Shown piece after piece: positions 8,701-18,169 of a stretch of DNA of 64,000 nt. The DNA is from Ferrimonas aestuarii (lineage in GTDB: Bacteria; Pseudomonadota; Gammaproteobacteria; Enterobacterales; Shewanellaceae), in assembly GCF_005116665.1 (NCBI RefSeq), contig NZ_SWCJ01000002.1, forward strand, positions 248,001 to 312,000. Direction: 5' to 3'. Positions within the stretch are counted from its first letter, which is position 1. Every line of letters begins with the position of its first letter. The notes under the pieces were generated by a model, which saw only the letters and a program-made list of their open reading frames with translations, ran no database searches and was not told where the DNA came from. Both the position numbers and the translations under genes were made by a program.

Positions 8701-9764
8701 CACACTGCCTCCTTGCTGGGTTTTAGCTTTCTCATGACCAGCCCATTCAAAATGGCCTTAGGCAGATCTTTCAGCGCGTGCTCGGAGCAGACGGCGCCGA
8801 GTTCCACCGCGGCCCGCGGCATGCCCCAAATGACGCAACTCTCTTGATTTTGAGATAAGGTTAGCCCGCCTCGGTCCTTGAGTCGTTTCATCCCTTCGGC
8901 GCCATCTCTTCCCATCCCAGTTAGCATCACTGCCACAGATTCATTGCCGACCCATTGATTGACTGAGTCAAACAACACCTCCACCGAGGGACGATGACGA
9001 TTCACTTCGGCGTCACTGCTGGCAACACCAAAAAGCTGGCCCCGTTTTTCAAGCACTTTGATATGCTGACCTCCGGGCGCTAAATAGACATGGCTACCAA
9101 GCAAAGGCCGAGGCACCTCATCCACCTCTTGCACCGTAAAGTTGGTGCAGCCATCGAGCCGGTTAGCAAAAGAGGTACTGAACAGAGGTCGAATGTGTTG
9201 AGCAATGACAATGGGCGGAATGTCACTGGGCAGACCCACTAGCAACTCTTTGATGGCTTCCGTGCCGCCGGTTGAGGCACCAATGGCAATAATGCGTTTG
9301 TTCACCCGAGTTTTGGGTGCCACCAGCGTGGCGGGACGAGAGCGTGTTGGGGAGGTCGCGTTTAGATTGGCTTTGGCAGCAGTCAGTACCTTCTCGGTCA
9401 GCATATTGCCGTAGAGATCGGTACTCAGGGCATCGATATTTTGAGGTTTTGCAACATAATCAATGGCACCAAGCTCTAAAGCTTGCAAAGTAATGTCTGC
9501 ACCATGCTGAGTTAGGGTACTGACCATCACCACTGGCGTTGGCCTAAGTCGCATTAGGTTTGATAAGAACTCTAGACCATTCATTTTTGGCATCTCAATG
9601 TCCAGGGTTAACACATCTGGATTGAGCTGCTTAATCTTTTCTCGGGCGTCATAGGGATCAACGGCGGTGCCGACCACTTTAATATTGGGGTGCTTATCTA
9701 AAATGCTGGTTAATAGGGTGCGTATGGTGATGGAATCATCGATAACTAGTACTTTAGTCTGCAT
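8700..9764 (-). CDS. cheB: chemotaxis response regulator protein-glutamate methylesterase CheB
   Basis: Removes methyl groups from, or deamidates, receptor glutamates when phosphorylated by CheA. Seen: a receiver domain (1-125) with acidic pocket D9-D10 and phospho-acceptor D55, then a linker, then the esterase domain (about 155-345) with catalytic S164 (GASTGG), H190 and D287 (GMGRDGAEG). Length 354 is normal. It starts 1 base after cheD and its TGA overlaps the next gene, indicating translational coupling. All catalytic residues are intact. Confidence 0.97.
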   Translation of the reverse strand: MQTKVLVIDDSITIRTLLTSILDKHPNIKVVGTAVDPYDAREKIKQLNPDVLTLDIEMPKMNGLEFLSNLMRLRPTPVVMVSTLTQHGADITLQALELGAIDYVAKPQNIDALSTDLYGNMLTEKVLTAAKANLNATSPTRSRPATLVAPKTRVNKRIIAIGASTGGTEAIKELLVGLPSDIPPIVIAQHIRPLFSTSFANRLDGCTNFTVQEVDEVPRPLLGSHVYLAPGGQHIKVLEKRGQLFGVASSDAEVNRHRPSVEVLFDSVNQWVGNESVAVMLTGMGRDGAEGMKRLKDRGGLTLSQNQESCVIWGMPRAAVELGAVCSEHALKDLPKAILNGLVMRKLKPSKEAV

Positions 9765-9765
9765 T

Positions 9766-10350
9766 TTAGAATAGCTCCACGTTACTGTGATCCAGTTCGC
9801 TGTCTACGTCATCAAGGTAGCGGCGTTCTCTGCGGCTCAATTGGTTAGACTGAGTAGTTGGCAGTGACTTCACCCAAGCTTTTCCAGAGTATGGGTTGAA
9901 TTTAACTTGCCGTGGCTGCTGACCACCAAGATCTTCGCCAACCAGTTGCAGGCGCTCATTGGCGATATATTGGCGAATAAAATTGATATTGCTGCTTGAT
10001 ACCGACGGACCGAATCCAGATATTTGCGCGGCGCCAAAACACTTAAGTTGTAAACGACGCTTACTGGACCCAAGGTGGATAAGCCCGTTAATCAGCATTT
10101 CCATGGCGTAAGCACCATATCTGGGACCGTCTTGTTGATGACTGGAGGAGCAGGGCAGCATAAAGTGATTTAACCCACCTATCTGCAGCGCGGGATCCCA
10201 ACAAATCACCGCTATGCAGGAACCAAGCGTGGTGGTGATCATTTCAGGCTGGGTGCCTATGTGCATCTCGCCCGGCATCACCTTAAAGGTTGGCAGATCG
10301 TGTTGACTAAGTGTTAGCCTAGTTTTTGCCCGAATCGGGGTTGGCATCAT
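9766..10350 (-). CDS. cheD: chemoreceptor glutamine deamidase CheD
   Basis: Deamidates specific receptor glutamines in the chemosensory array. Seen: the CheD signature TTLGSC with catalytic C45 and, 17 residues on, H62 in GLNHFMLP, the spacing found in CheD. The ATG at 10350 overlaps the cheR stop (ATGA), giving 194 residues; an in-frame TTG at 10359 lacks support. CheD is normally found with receptors carrying deamidation sites, here probably the Aer2-like protein upstream. Confidence 0.95.
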   Translation of the reverse strand: MMPTPIRAKTRLTLSQHDLPTFKVMPGEMHIGTQPEMITTTLGSCIAVICWDPALQIGGLNHFMLPCSSSHQQDGPRYGAYAMEMLINGLIHLGSSKRRLQLKCFGAAQISGFGPSVSSSNINFIRQYIANERLQLVGEDLGGQQPRQVKFNPYSGKAWVKSLPTTQSNQLSRRERRYLDDVDSELDHSNVELF

Positions 10351-11240
10351 CGCTTGCAAAATATGGTTTTCCCAAGTGATCGATAGTCGATTTCACACTG
10401 GCCGAGAGTCTCTGAATGGCCAAGGATTAAGGTGCCGTCGTTTTTCAGTTGTTTGTGAAATCTCTGCAGCAGCCGCTGTTGTGTTGGCCCATCAAAATAG
10501 ATCATCACATTACGGCAAAAGATGAGATCGAACTGATGTGTAAATTTCCACAGGCTGTTTAAGTTCATCTGCTGAAACTGCACTAAGCGTCGGACCTCGT
10601 CCTGAACCCGCACCTTATTGTGGTTATCGCCAATGCCACGCAAAAAGCCATTTTTAAGCTGGTTACAGCCAAGCTCAGACACCGAGTCCAGCTCATAGAC
10701 TGCGGTTTGCGCCGTATCCAATACTTGGGTATCGAGATCCGTGGCCAATATCCGGATTTCAGGTCCTTTCCTGCCTATTTGTTGTCGATAGGCTTTAATC
10801 ACCATGGCGATGGTATATGGCTCTTGGCCCGTCGAGCAGGCCGAAGACCAGATTGTCACCGGCCGGCTGGAGGCAAACCACTGAGGTAACAGCCGTTGTT
10901 GCAGGTAGTGAAAGTGATGTGGCTCCCGGTAAAATGAGGTTTTATTGGTGGTGAGCGCATTAATAAACTCCGTAAATTCATCGGGATATTGAGCACTGCA
11001 AAGCAGATCACGATATTGCTCGAAAGTCTGTAAATTGAGACAACGAAGCCGCCTTGATAACCGGCCTTGAACCATCTGCTTTTTCTTTTGGCTTAAAGAA
11101 ATTCCCGCTTTGTCATAGATGGTCTTTTGTACCCAAAGAAACATCTCATCGGACAAGGGGTAGGGGCTAAGCGTGACAAGCTCAGCCTCATAATTCTTAG
11201 AAGTTAGGCTTCTCACTGGCTTCTCTAAAATTCTTGCCAC
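10347..11240 (-). CDS. cheR: chemotaxis protein methyltransferase CheR
   Basis: S-adenosylmethionine-dependent methylation of receptor glutamates. Seen: an N-terminal helical domain (about 25-85), then the methyltransferase fold with SAM loop SACSTGQEPYTIAM (about 132-145) and the family motif FCRNVMIYFD (about 240-249). Length 297 is usual. The assigned GTG start at 11240 overlaps the aer2 3' end by 16 bases; a later GTG in frame cannot be excluded. Its substrate receptor is probably the preceding Aer2-like protein, whose last residues form a CheR-tethering tail. Confidence 0.95.
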   Translation of the reverse strand: MARILEKPVRSLTSKNYEAELVTLSPYPLSDEMFLWVQKTIYDKAGISLSQKKKQMVQGRLSRRLRCLNLQTFEQYRDLLCSAQYPDEFTEFINALTTNKTSFYREPHHFHYLQQRLLPQWFASSRPVTIWSSACSTGQEPYTIAMVIKAYRQQIGRKGPEIRILATDLDTQVLDTAQTAVYELDSVSELGCNQLKNGFLRGIGDNHNKVRVQDEVRRLVQFQQMNLNSLWKFTHQFDLIFCRNVMIYFDGPTQQRLLQRFHKQLKNDGTLILGHSETLGQCEIDYRSLGKTIFCKR

Positions 11241-13579
11241 TGTTCACCACCACTGGCTAAAGGACGAGGCACGGCGCGCTGGCGAGACTTGGAAGCTTTG
11301 GGAGAAGGGGCGCTCTCGGCCGCAATGGGGCTGACGATGTCCCGGCTTCCCCCATGATCATCGGAAAAGAACTCGATTTGTTGCATCAGTTTGCTTGCTT
11401 CATCTGCCAAGGCTTCGCTGGAGGCTGCCGCTTGCTCAACCAACGCCGAGTTTTGCTGCGTCATCTCATCCATCTGTGCAACGGCGCGACTGATTTCGCT
11501 AATCCCAGTGGACTGCTCTTGGCTAGCGACGTCGATTTCAGCCACCAAATCAGAGACCTTTTCCACTGAATTCACAATATTGACTAAGGTTTCACCGGAT
11601 TCATCCACCAATCGCGACCCTTCACTGACTTTGTCAACGCTGTCGTTAATCAGCCCTTTAATCTCTTTTGCAGCACCGGCACTGCGCTGTGCTAGGCTTC
11701 GAACCTCACCGGCGACCACCGCAAACCCTCGACCTTGTTCACCGGCCCGGGCAGCCTCAACCGCAGCATTTAATGCCAGCAGATTGGTTTGGAAGGCGAT
11801 CTCATCAATCACGCCAATAATGTCGGCAATCTTCTTGCTAGCTTGGTTGATCTCTTCCATGGCAGAGACCGCACTGGTCACCACGTCACCGCCCTGTTTG
11901 GCTTTTACCTGAGCGTCCTGGGAAAGCTGGTTAGCACGCTTGGCATTATCTGCATTCTGTTTCACGGTGGAGGTTAGCTGTTCCATACTCGCGGCAGTCT
12001 CTTCTAGGCTGGATGCTTGCTCTTCCGTTCGCTGGCTCAGATCATTGTTGCCTTCAGATATTTCAGAGGAAGAGCTGGTCACCCGCGTGGCCGATTCGAT
12101 GATCTCTTGAACCATGCTTCTCAGATTCCCCGTGGATGTGTTCACCGCGTCCGCCAAGGCACCAAACTCACCACTGTAGTTGGTTGGCATGCTGCTCGAT
12201 AGGTCACCTTTCGCCACATCAGACATCACGTCGATACAGTTTCTTATGGGCTCAACCACGGAGTCGAGTAGGGAGTTCACCGAGGTGCCCAGAGAAGCCA
12301 TGAACCCACTGTAAACACTGGTGTCGATGCGATTGGTGAGCTCCCCTTGCGCCGCCGCACTGATGAGCTTTTCAATTTGGCGCTGACCGTCCTTTTGTTC
12401 GGTAATGTCCTCCCACTGCAAGGCGGCACCAATCTGTTCGCCATTGGCGTCTTTCATGGCGATGCAGGTCAATCGAAAATCCAATGGACCCACAGTCACC
12501 TCTGCGTTATGAGGCAGTGAATCGGGCCGCTCAATGAGACTTTGTTGATGGGCGGGATTTTTGTGAAACAGGCTCATGTTGGTGCCAACAAGGTTATCAA
12601 CGCTAAAGCGGCTAAACACTTTTTGAAGCTCCGACTCTCGTCGACGCAGTAGTGTTTTGAGTGCTGGATTTAGATACAAAATGGTGCCGTCGTTATCGGC
12701 CATCATCATATTGGTGGTCATGCCTTCAACTGCGGAAACTAGGCGACTCACCTTGTTCTCTTGCTCTCTAAGTTTGGTAACGTCCTGCCATTCCAGGGTG
12801 TTACCAACGTAGTTGCCTTGAGCATCTCTAATGGCGGCGACATTCAGTTCAATTTTCACATCACCAATGGTGATGTCGGTCTTAAAGGGCAGGTTTGCAG
12901 GATTTGCCAGTAACTTGCGCTGATGCTCTGGGTGGCGATGAAACTGGTCGATACATTGACCATTTAACCACTCTTTCGTCGGCGTAAACTGAGGCCAAAC
13001 GCTGCGAAAGGTATCTTTATGGGATTCGAACAGTTTAACGGTTTGTTGGTTTACGTAGGTGATGTTTAGATCACGATCGATCATCACCATGGCCGTCTGC
13101 GCTTGATCGATGGCCGCATTTAACTGGGCAATTTCGTTCTCTTTTCGGCGCTGAACAGTGACATCTTCCCACTCTAAGGAATTGCCAACATAGTCTCCGT
13201 TTGCGTCTCGAATGGCGGTAACGTGAAGCGATAACACGACATCATCAATTTCGATGTCGGTCTTGTAGGGAAGGTTGGCGGGGTTATTTAACAACTGACG
13301 TTGATGGCTGGGATCTTTGTGAAAAATATCGATGCAGTTCTCCAGCATATACTCTTTTGATGCGGTAAAGCCGGGCCAGTGCTTTTTAAACAACGGCTCG
13401 TGCTCTTTCAATAACTCAACGCTCTTATCATTTAAAAAAGTCACTTTGAGATCACGGTCAACGGTCATCAGTGCGGTTTGCGCGCTGGTAAGGGCTGCAA
13501 TCAACTGAGCCTGCTTATTGTCTGCAGAATGTGCCTTTATGGGCGAAAATAACTTACTTAAAAAGGATGACCTAACCAT
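11225..13579 (-). CDS. aer2: soluble triple-PAS chemoreceptor, Aer2/McpB type
   Basis: Cytoplasmic receptor of 784 residues with no transmembrane segment. Seen: three homologous PAS units (about 27-146, 147-274, 275-395), each containing an FHK/FHR-x-P-x-HQ segment and a closing EW/QW-x-D-(V/I)-T segment; then HAMP-like helices (about 400-510) and a long signalling hairpin with its tip near [15 protein letters not shown]. The C-terminus QWQEF fits the xWxxF tether that binds CheR in Pseudomonas McpB/Aer2. Aer2-type PAS domains bind haem b and sense O2, using a conserved histidine and a C-terminal tryptophan; both appear in all three repeats, so haem binding is likely but inferred. Start chosen at 13579: AAGGA lies 8 bases upstream. 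Confidence 0.92.
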   Translation of the reverse strand: MVRSSFLSKLFSPIKAHSADNKQAQLIAALTSAQTALMTVDRDLKVTFLNDKSVELLKEHEPLFKKHWPGFTASKEYMLENCIDIFHKDPSHQRQLLNNPANLPYKTDIEIDDVVLSLHVTAIRDANGDYVGNSLEWEDVTVQRRKENEIAQLNAAIDQAQTAMVMIDRDLNITYVNQQTVKLFESHKDTFRSVWPQFTPTKEWLNGQCIDQFHRHPEHQRKLLANPANLPFKTDITIGDVKIELNVAAIRDAQGNYVGNTLEWQDVTKLREQENKVSRLVSAVEGMTTNMMMADNDGTILYLNPALKTLLRRRESELQKVFSRFSVDNLVGTNMSLFHKNPAHQQSLIERPDSLPHNAEVTVGPLDFRLTCIAMKDANGEQIGAALQWEDITEQKDGQRQIEKLISAAAQGELTNRIDTSVYSGFMASLGTSVNSLLDSVVEPIRNCIDVMSDVAKGDLSSSMPTNYSGEFGALADAVNTSTGNLRSMVQEIIESATRVTSSSSEISEGNNDLSQRTEEQASSLEETAASMEQLTSTVKQNADNAKRANQLSQDAQVKAKQGGDVVTSAVSAMEEINQASKKIADIIGVIDEIAFQTNLLALNAAVEAARAGEQGRGFAVVAGEVRSLAQRSAGAAKEIKGLINDSVDKVSEGSRLVDESGETLVNIVNSVEKVSDLVAEIDVASQEQSTGISEISRAVAQMDEMTQQNSALVEQAAASSEALADEASKLMQQIEFFSDDHGGSRDIVSPIAAESAPSPKASKSRQRAVPRPLASGGEQWQEF

Positions 13580-14060
13580 GTTCCGCTTCCTTACGAATAA
13601 TCGAATGTTCAATCCACTTAGGGTTTTGAATTGGGTCAATAAACGCTTCTAAATCCAATAGCACAATCAAATTTGAAGCCACTTTTGCCATCGCTAAAAT
13701 GCAGCTGGTTTGCGAGTTATCTTTAAGATCCGGCGCCTGTCTGAGGTGAGCCTCTTCAAGCAAATGCACATCCGACACCGAGTCCACCGTCAACCCAAAT
13801 GGGCAGCGGTCGGGCAGTTTAATAATAATGGTGACGCAACTGGACGGCTTAGGATGTGCTTGCAGTGACAGACGCGCACGCATATCGAAAATAGGAATCA
13901 CCTGTTTTCTTAACTCTAATGCCCCTTGTACAAAGGCGGGTGCGTCTGGAATTGGGCGAGGCTTCTCCCATCCCCGAATCTCCTGAACAGACAAAATGTT
14001 GATGGCATACTCTTGCTCTTCAATCTCAAATGCCAAGTATTCACCACACAGATGATTCAT
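13572..14060 (-). CDS. cheW: CheW-family coupling protein (second copy)
   Basis: Adaptor linking receptors to CheA. Seen: 162 residues spanning a single CheW domain, with the segments FEIEEQEYAINILSVQEI and ALELRKQVIPIFDMR that correspond to the conserved CheW core (GxxYxIxxxxVxEI and NLRGxxxPVxDLR). Its stop overlaps the aer2 start by 8 bases and its ATG overlaps the preceding cheW stop. Two tandem, diverged CheW proteins occur at this position in V. cholerae cluster III. Here the NLRG motif is changed to ELRK. Confidence 0.93.
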   Translation of the reverse strand: MNHLCGEYLAFEIEEQEYAINILSVQEIRGWEKPRPIPDAPAFVQGALELRKQVIPIFDMRARLSLQAHPKPSSCVTIIIKLPDRCPFGLTVDSVSDVHLLEEAHLRQAPDLKDNSQTSCILAMAKVASNLIVLLDLEAFIDPIQNPKWIEHSIIRKEAEHG

Positions 14061-14572
14061 GATGCCTCCTGCAATGAATTGCAGCGTTCTATCTCCATTA
14101 ACTTGGCGCTTTCAATTAAGGAGATGACATTACTGTTGTGGGTCGCAATCTGTTTAACGAAGTGCTGAACCCCATTTTCCGCCATAGGCTGATAATCCTG
14201 AATCTGCTCTTCGCTAAAATTTGCGACTTCACAAACCGAATCGACGATGATCCCCATCAATTTAGACGCTCCAGAATCGATGTTTGGCTTGATAATGATG
14301 ACCACCGTCGATGGGTGATAATTAGCTTCAGGCATGAGGAAACGACATCGCAGATCCATTATCGGAATGATCATCCCTCTTAGATTGATCACCCCTTTTA
14401 TAAAGTCAGGGCTATAAGGCATTGGGGTAGGTTGCTGCCAAACGCAAATCTCTTCGATATCTAAGATATCTAGGCCATACCATTCATTGGCAAGCTGAAA
14501 GGTTAGACACTCACGACAGGCGATAACCTCAGTCCCGTCGTCGTTCTGGCCTACGGTGGATTCGGTATTCAT
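14057..14572 (-). CDS. cheW: CheW-family coupling protein (first copy)
   Basis: Adaptor between receptors and the CheA kinase, 171 residues. Seen: an N-terminal extension of about 20 residues, then a full CheW domain with NEWYGLDILDIEEI and VINLRGMIIPIMDLR, matching the consensus better than the copy downstream. The ATGA-type overlap with the second cheW and a 10-base gap after cheA indicate translational coupling within the operon. The two copies are clearly diverged, so they may bind different partners. Confidence 0.95.
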   Translation of the reverse strand: MNTESTVGQNDDGTEVIACRECLTFQLANEWYGLDILDIEEICVWQQPTPMPYSPDFIKGVINLRGMIIPIMDLRCRFLMPEANYHPSTVVIIIKPNIDSGASKLMGIIVDSVCEVANFSEEQIQDYQPMAENGVQHFVKQIATHNSNVISLIESAKLMEIERCNSLQEAS

Positions 14573-14582
14573 GTTCCTCTCC

Positions 14583-16571
14583 TTAAGCCGCCACAGAGCT
14601 ATCTTTTACTGCCGCTGTTGTTAGCACGTTGTCAGACAAGCCAGGCACATCGATGATCAGTGATACGCTGCCATCACCCAAAATCGTGGCGCCGGAGATT
14701 CCCGGTACCGATTGATAATTGGACTCTAAACTCTTGATGACCACCTGTTGCTGGGCGAGAAGTTCATCTACCAAAATACCTACTTTTTGGTCTGCCGCTT
14801 CCACCACACAAAGCAGTCCTAACTCTTTATAAGGAGAAGTCTGAATGCCAAATTCGGTGCCTAAGCGAATGATAGGGATATTTTCCTCTCGCAGACGGTA
14901 AAGCTCAGTGCCACCACCCACCGTTGTCAGCATTTCAGGATCGATTTGAGTGGATTCAATGATCGCCACAAGAGGGATTACGAAGATCTGATCACCAACT
15001 CGCACCAATTGACCATCAACAATGGCTAACGTCAGTGGCAGGTTGATGCGGATTTGCGTGCCATTGCCTGGTTCAGACGACAGCGAAATTTGGCCGCCCA
15101 GCTGGCTAATGTTGCGCTTAACCACATCCATTCCAACACCACGACCAGAGAGGTCGCTCACCTGGGCAGCGGTAGAGAAACCTGGAGCGAATATTAGATC
15201 GTACAGCTCTTGCTCAGACAGATGAGCAGCGGACTCTTCAGTAATGATGCCTTTTTGAACTGCACTGATTTTGAGCTTATCCGCATTGAGTCCAGCACCA
15301 TCATCTCGAATCTCAATAATGATGTTTTCTCCCTGCTGATAAGCATCGAGAAAGACGTTCCCAGCTTGATCTTTGCCTTTGTTAACGCGTACATCTGGGG
15401 TTTCTATTCCATGATCAACGGCATTACGAATGAGGTGAATAAGAGGGTCAACAATCTGCTCCATAACGGTTTTATCCAGCTCTGTTTGTTCGCCACTGAT
15501 GTGTAGGTTGACCTTTTTATCCAGTTGTTTGGCGATATCTCGAACCAACCGTGGAACTCGGTTAAATGCATTGCTGATTGGCAACATGCGAATCTCCAAA
15601 ACGCTTTGCTGAAGCGCTTTGGTATTGTGCAGTAGCTGATCCAGACCAGACTTTAAACGCTCGATATTGTCGGGGGAGAAGTTGTTGCCCAGTTCGTTAA
15701 GCATCGATTGAGTGATAACCAACTCGCCCACCAGATTGATGAGCGCATCCACTTTATTGATTTCCACTCGAATGGAGCCGCTGGTTTTGGCACTGCTAGA
15801 CACGTTTTTCGGTGCGCTGTCATCGACTGTGGTTTGCTCGGCACTCTCCGTTACTGCATCCGGTTTTAGTCTTTCAATCACCAGCTCACATTGATCCTCA
15901 ACCCAGTCAAAGCAGCCGCTGATTTTCTCTCGTTCGATGGCTGGTTCGCATCGCATTTCCCATCTGAGATAGAGCTTTTCTGGATCCAGCTGAGCAAAGT
16001 CGGGTAGGTTTTCAGTAATGCAGTTGGCGTCAACCTCGCCGAGGGAATGAAGCTCGGTCAATATTCGAACGGGATCGTTACCACTAAACAGGATGTCATC
16101 ATCTGGCGAAAATAGAACTCGCCAATCGGAATCGGTTTGCTCTTGCTCAGAGCTAGACAGCTCAGCAGGGGAGTCGCCATTGCACTTGGTAGCGAGGTAA
16201 TGATTGAATCGCTCCTTTAGCTCAGACAGCGTTTTGTCATTAGAACCGGTGACAAAATCTGGCGCGACCATGAGCCGAATTTGATCGCCACTTTGCAACA
16301 GCAGATCGGCAAATTCCCCTTGGTATTGACGCACGCCGGCACGAATTTCATCCAACAGGGTTTCAAGTAGGTGGGTAAACTCACTGATCTGGGTAAAGCC
16401 AAAGGTAGCACCGCCTCCTTTAATGGAGTGAGCGGCTCGAAAAATAGTATTGATCTCTTCGCTATCAGGCGAGCGCTCCCCTAACTTCAACAGCTCCTGT
16501 TCGATGACATCCAGGTTTTCATTGCACTCATCAACAAAAACTTGCCTCAACTGCTCCATGTCTAGGCTCAT
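14583..16571 (-). CDS. cheA: chemotaxis histidine kinase CheA
   Basis: Autophosphorylating kinase at the centre of the pathway; phosphorylates CheY and CheB. Seen in order: HPt domain (1-105) with phospho-acceptor H48 in AAHSIKGG; a weakly conserved middle region; dimerisation helices starting near VEINKVDALINLVGELV (about 268); the HATPase domain with N-box HLIRNAVDHGIE, G-boxes DDGAGL and GRGVGMD; and a C-terminal CheW-like P5 domain. At 662 residues it is complete. It lies 9 bases after cheY. Confidence 0.97.
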   Translation of the reverse strand: MSLDMEQLRQVFVDECNENLDVIEQELLKLGERSPDSEEINTIFRAAHSIKGGGATFGFTQISEFTHLLETLLDEIRAGVRQYQGEFADLLLQSGDQIRLMVAPDFVTGSNDKTLSELKERFNHYLATKCNGDSPAELSSSEQEQTDSDWRVLFSPDDDILFSGNDPVRILTELHSLGEVDANCITENLPDFAQLDPEKLYLRWEMRCEPAIEREKISGCFDWVEDQCELVIERLKPDAVTESAEQTTVDDSAPKNVSSSAKTSGSIRVEINKVDALINLVGELVITQSMLNELGNNFSPDNIERLKSGLDQLLHNTKALQQSVLEIRMLPISNAFNRVPRLVRDIAKQLDKKVNLHISGEQTELDKTVMEQIVDPLIHLIRNAVDHGIETPDVRVNKGKDQAGNVFLDAYQQGENIIIEIRDDGAGLNADKLKISAVQKGIITEESAAHLSEQELYDLIFAPGFSTAAQVSDLSGRGVGMDVVKRNISQLGGQISLSSEPGNGTQIRINLPLTLAIVDGQLVRVGDQIFVIPLVAIIESTQIDPEMLTTVGGGTELYRLREENIPIIRLGTEFGIQTSPYKELGLLCVVEAADQKVGILVDELLAQQQVVIKSLESNYQSVPGISGATILGDGSVSLIIDVPGLSDNVLTTAAVKDSSVAA

Positions 16572-16580
16572 CGCTATCCC

Positions 16581-16940
16581 CTAGATTACCTTGTTGATGG
16601 TGGCCAATAATGTATCGGGGTTGAATGGTTTTACCAGCCAACCTGTAGCCCCGCAGCGTTTGCCTTCACTTTTTTTCTCGCCACTGCTCTCAGTGGTTAA
16701 GATCAGAATCGGCGTAAATCGGTAGGGGCCAAGTTGTCTCAGCGCTTTCACCAGCCCAATGCCGTCGAGACGTGGCATATTGATGTCAGAAACGACAAGG
16801 TCAAAGGTTTGAGACTTGGCGATTCCGAGCGCCTCTTCTCCATCGTTTGCGGTGATGACTTGATGGCCTGCATCAGAGAGGGCTTGACTCACCATTTGGC
16901 GAATGGACGACGAGTCGTCAGCAGTCAAAATTCTTGCCAT
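16581..16940 (-). CDS. cheY: single-domain response regulator CheY
   Basis: Receiver protein of 119 residues, output of this chemosensory system. Seen: acidic pair D8-D9, phospho-acceptor D52 in VVSDINMP, a switch threonine in the LTTESS segment near 80, and conserved K in LVKPF near 103. No output domain is attached. In F7 systems this CheY need not bind the flagellar motor, so the output may not be swimming bias. It follows the STAS gene by 9 bases. Confidence 0.96.
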   Translation of the reverse strand: MARILTADDSSSIRQMVSQALSDAGHQVITANDGEEALGIAKSQTFDLVVSDINMPRLDGIGLVKALRQLGPYRFTPILILTTESSGEKKSEGKRCGATGWLVKPFNPDTLLATINKVI

Positions 16941-16949
16941 GGGGCGCTC

Positions 16950-17249
16950 CTAAGGTTGATTACTTAACTGGGAAAGGGCTATTCCGCAATACCGACACGA
17001 TTGCGCTAGACAGTCAGAGATAGGTTCTATCTGCAGCGACCGCTGCTCTTGATGACATTGGTTAGCAAAGCTCAGCAACAATTGCAGACCCGCAGCGTCA
17101 ATGCGCTCGATCTTGTCGCTTTGCAGATAAATAGAGGAGGGGGCTCTTGCGAGAATTTCGCTCAAAGCCTGTTTTACTTGGCTTACTTGAGCCACAGTCA
17201 AAGTCGCACCAAAAGAGTACTCGGCGCAAGACGCATCCATGTCTTCCAT
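16950..17249 (-). CDS. STAS-domain protein leading the chemosensory operon
   Basis: Small cytoplasmic protein (99 residues) of the STAS/anti-sigma-factor-antagonist fold, first gene of the operon. Seen: a beta-alpha pattern with the segment KIERIDAAGLQLLLSF aligning with the usual phospho-switch site (D-S-x-G), but the serine is alanine (DAAG), so classical serine phosphorylation looks impossible. The ATG at 17249 is chosen because AGGGA lies 9 bases upstream; a TTG at 17258 and an ATG at 17240 are alternatives. Its role is unknown; position suggests scaffold or input to CheA. Confidence 0.85.
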   Translation of the reverse strand: MEDMDASCAEYSFGATLTVAQVSQVKQALSEILARAPSSIYLQSDKIERIDAAGLQLLLSFANQCHQEQRSLQIEPISDCLAQSCRYCGIALSQLSNQP

Positions 17250-17397
17250 CGTTAACAATCCCTGTTAATCCACACCAGATTTCATCAGCCACAACATTCT
17301 TGTTTTAGAACATTTTTCCCTTGGTGTGGTTGAAGCGTAGAAGACTAAATTGTCACCATCAAGTAGAGAATAATTCTCATCTTCTAAAAGAAAGACA

Positions 17398-17426
17398 CAA
17401 AAAAACCCAGCGATTGCTGGGCTTTT
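17398..17426 (-). terminator. terminator of the YebC-family gene
   Basis: Minus-strand hairpin GCCCAGC/GCTGGG (stem 17406-17411 with 17416-17421) with a 4-base loop, followed by seven Ts (17399-17405 as As on the plus strand). It begins 21 bases after the stop codon. Confidence 0.9.
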
Positions 17427-17446
17427 ACAAAACTAAACTAACTGAA

Positions 17447-18169
17447 TTAGTTCATGTTTTCTGCGTTGTGATAGACCTGCTGAACGTCATCGCAGTCTTC
17501 CAACATCGCCATAAATTTCTCAAATACCGCTACGTCATCACCTTCAATGTTAACGTAGGTTTGAGGAATAAAAGTGATCTCTTCAGCGCTAAACTTAATG
17601 CCTTCATAGGCTTCAGTCAGGGCAGTTTTTACCTTGAAGAATTCAGTGTGAGGTGCAAAAACAGTAATTACGCCGTCTTCAAGCTCAACATCGGTAACAT
17701 CGATGTCAGCCATCATTAGCACTTCCAACACCGCGTCATCATCTTCGCCTTCAAAAGCGAATACCGCTTGATGGTCGAACATGTGAGCAACAGCGCCTGG
17801 TGCACCCAGCTTAGAGTCTGTCTTTACAAAGCTCTGACGAACTTCGGTGAAGGTGCGATTACCGTTATCGGTCAAGCAATCAACGATAACCATGCAGCCA
17901 CCGGGGCCAAAGCCTTCATAGCGCGCAGGGGAGTAATCCTCACCGGCTCCGCCAGTCGCCTTATCAATGGCTTTTTCGATTACGTGTGCTGGAACCTGAT
18001 CTTTCTTTGCTTTATCGATCAGTCGACGTAAAGACAAGTTTGAGTCTGGATCCGGGCTGCCGTTCTTAGCACAAACGTAGATCTCTTTACCGTACTTAGA
18101 GTACACCTTGGTCTTTGCCGCAGCCGTTTTGGCCATAGATAATTTGCGGACTTCGAAACTTCTTCCCAT
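17447..18169 (-). CDS. YebC/PmpR-family transcriptional or translational regulator (YeeN-like)
   Basis: Member of the YebC/PmpR family, cytoplasmic, 240 residues. Seen: an MGRSFEVRK start and the family core [21 protein letters not shown] and FDHQAVFAF, with an acidic C-terminus ending in a DDVQQVYHN segment that is nearly the same as in E. coli YeeN (238 residues). YebC proteins were described as DNA-binding regulators; more recent work links the family to relieving ribosome stalling on proline-rich sequences. Which applies to the YeeN branch is not known. A strong terminator follows. Confidence 0.93.
   Translation of the reverse strand: MGRSFEVRKLSMAKTAAAKTKVYSKYGKEIYVCAKNGSPDPDSNLSLRRLIDKAKKDQVPAHVIEKAIDKATGGAGEDYSPARYEGFGPGGCMVIVDCLTDNGNRTFTEVRQSFVKTDSKLGAPGAVAHMFDHQAVFAFEGEDDDAVLEVLMMADIDVTDVELEDGVITVFAPHTEFFKVKTALTEAYEGIKFSAEEITFIPQTYVNIEGDDVAVFEKFMAMLEDCDDVQQVYHNAENMN

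Noticed and set aside
11391..11912. 173-codon plus-strand ORF inside the Aer2-type gene
   Set aside because: It is antisense to the conserved signalling hairpin; low-complexity Ser/Ala/Leu content is the mirror of the coiled coil.
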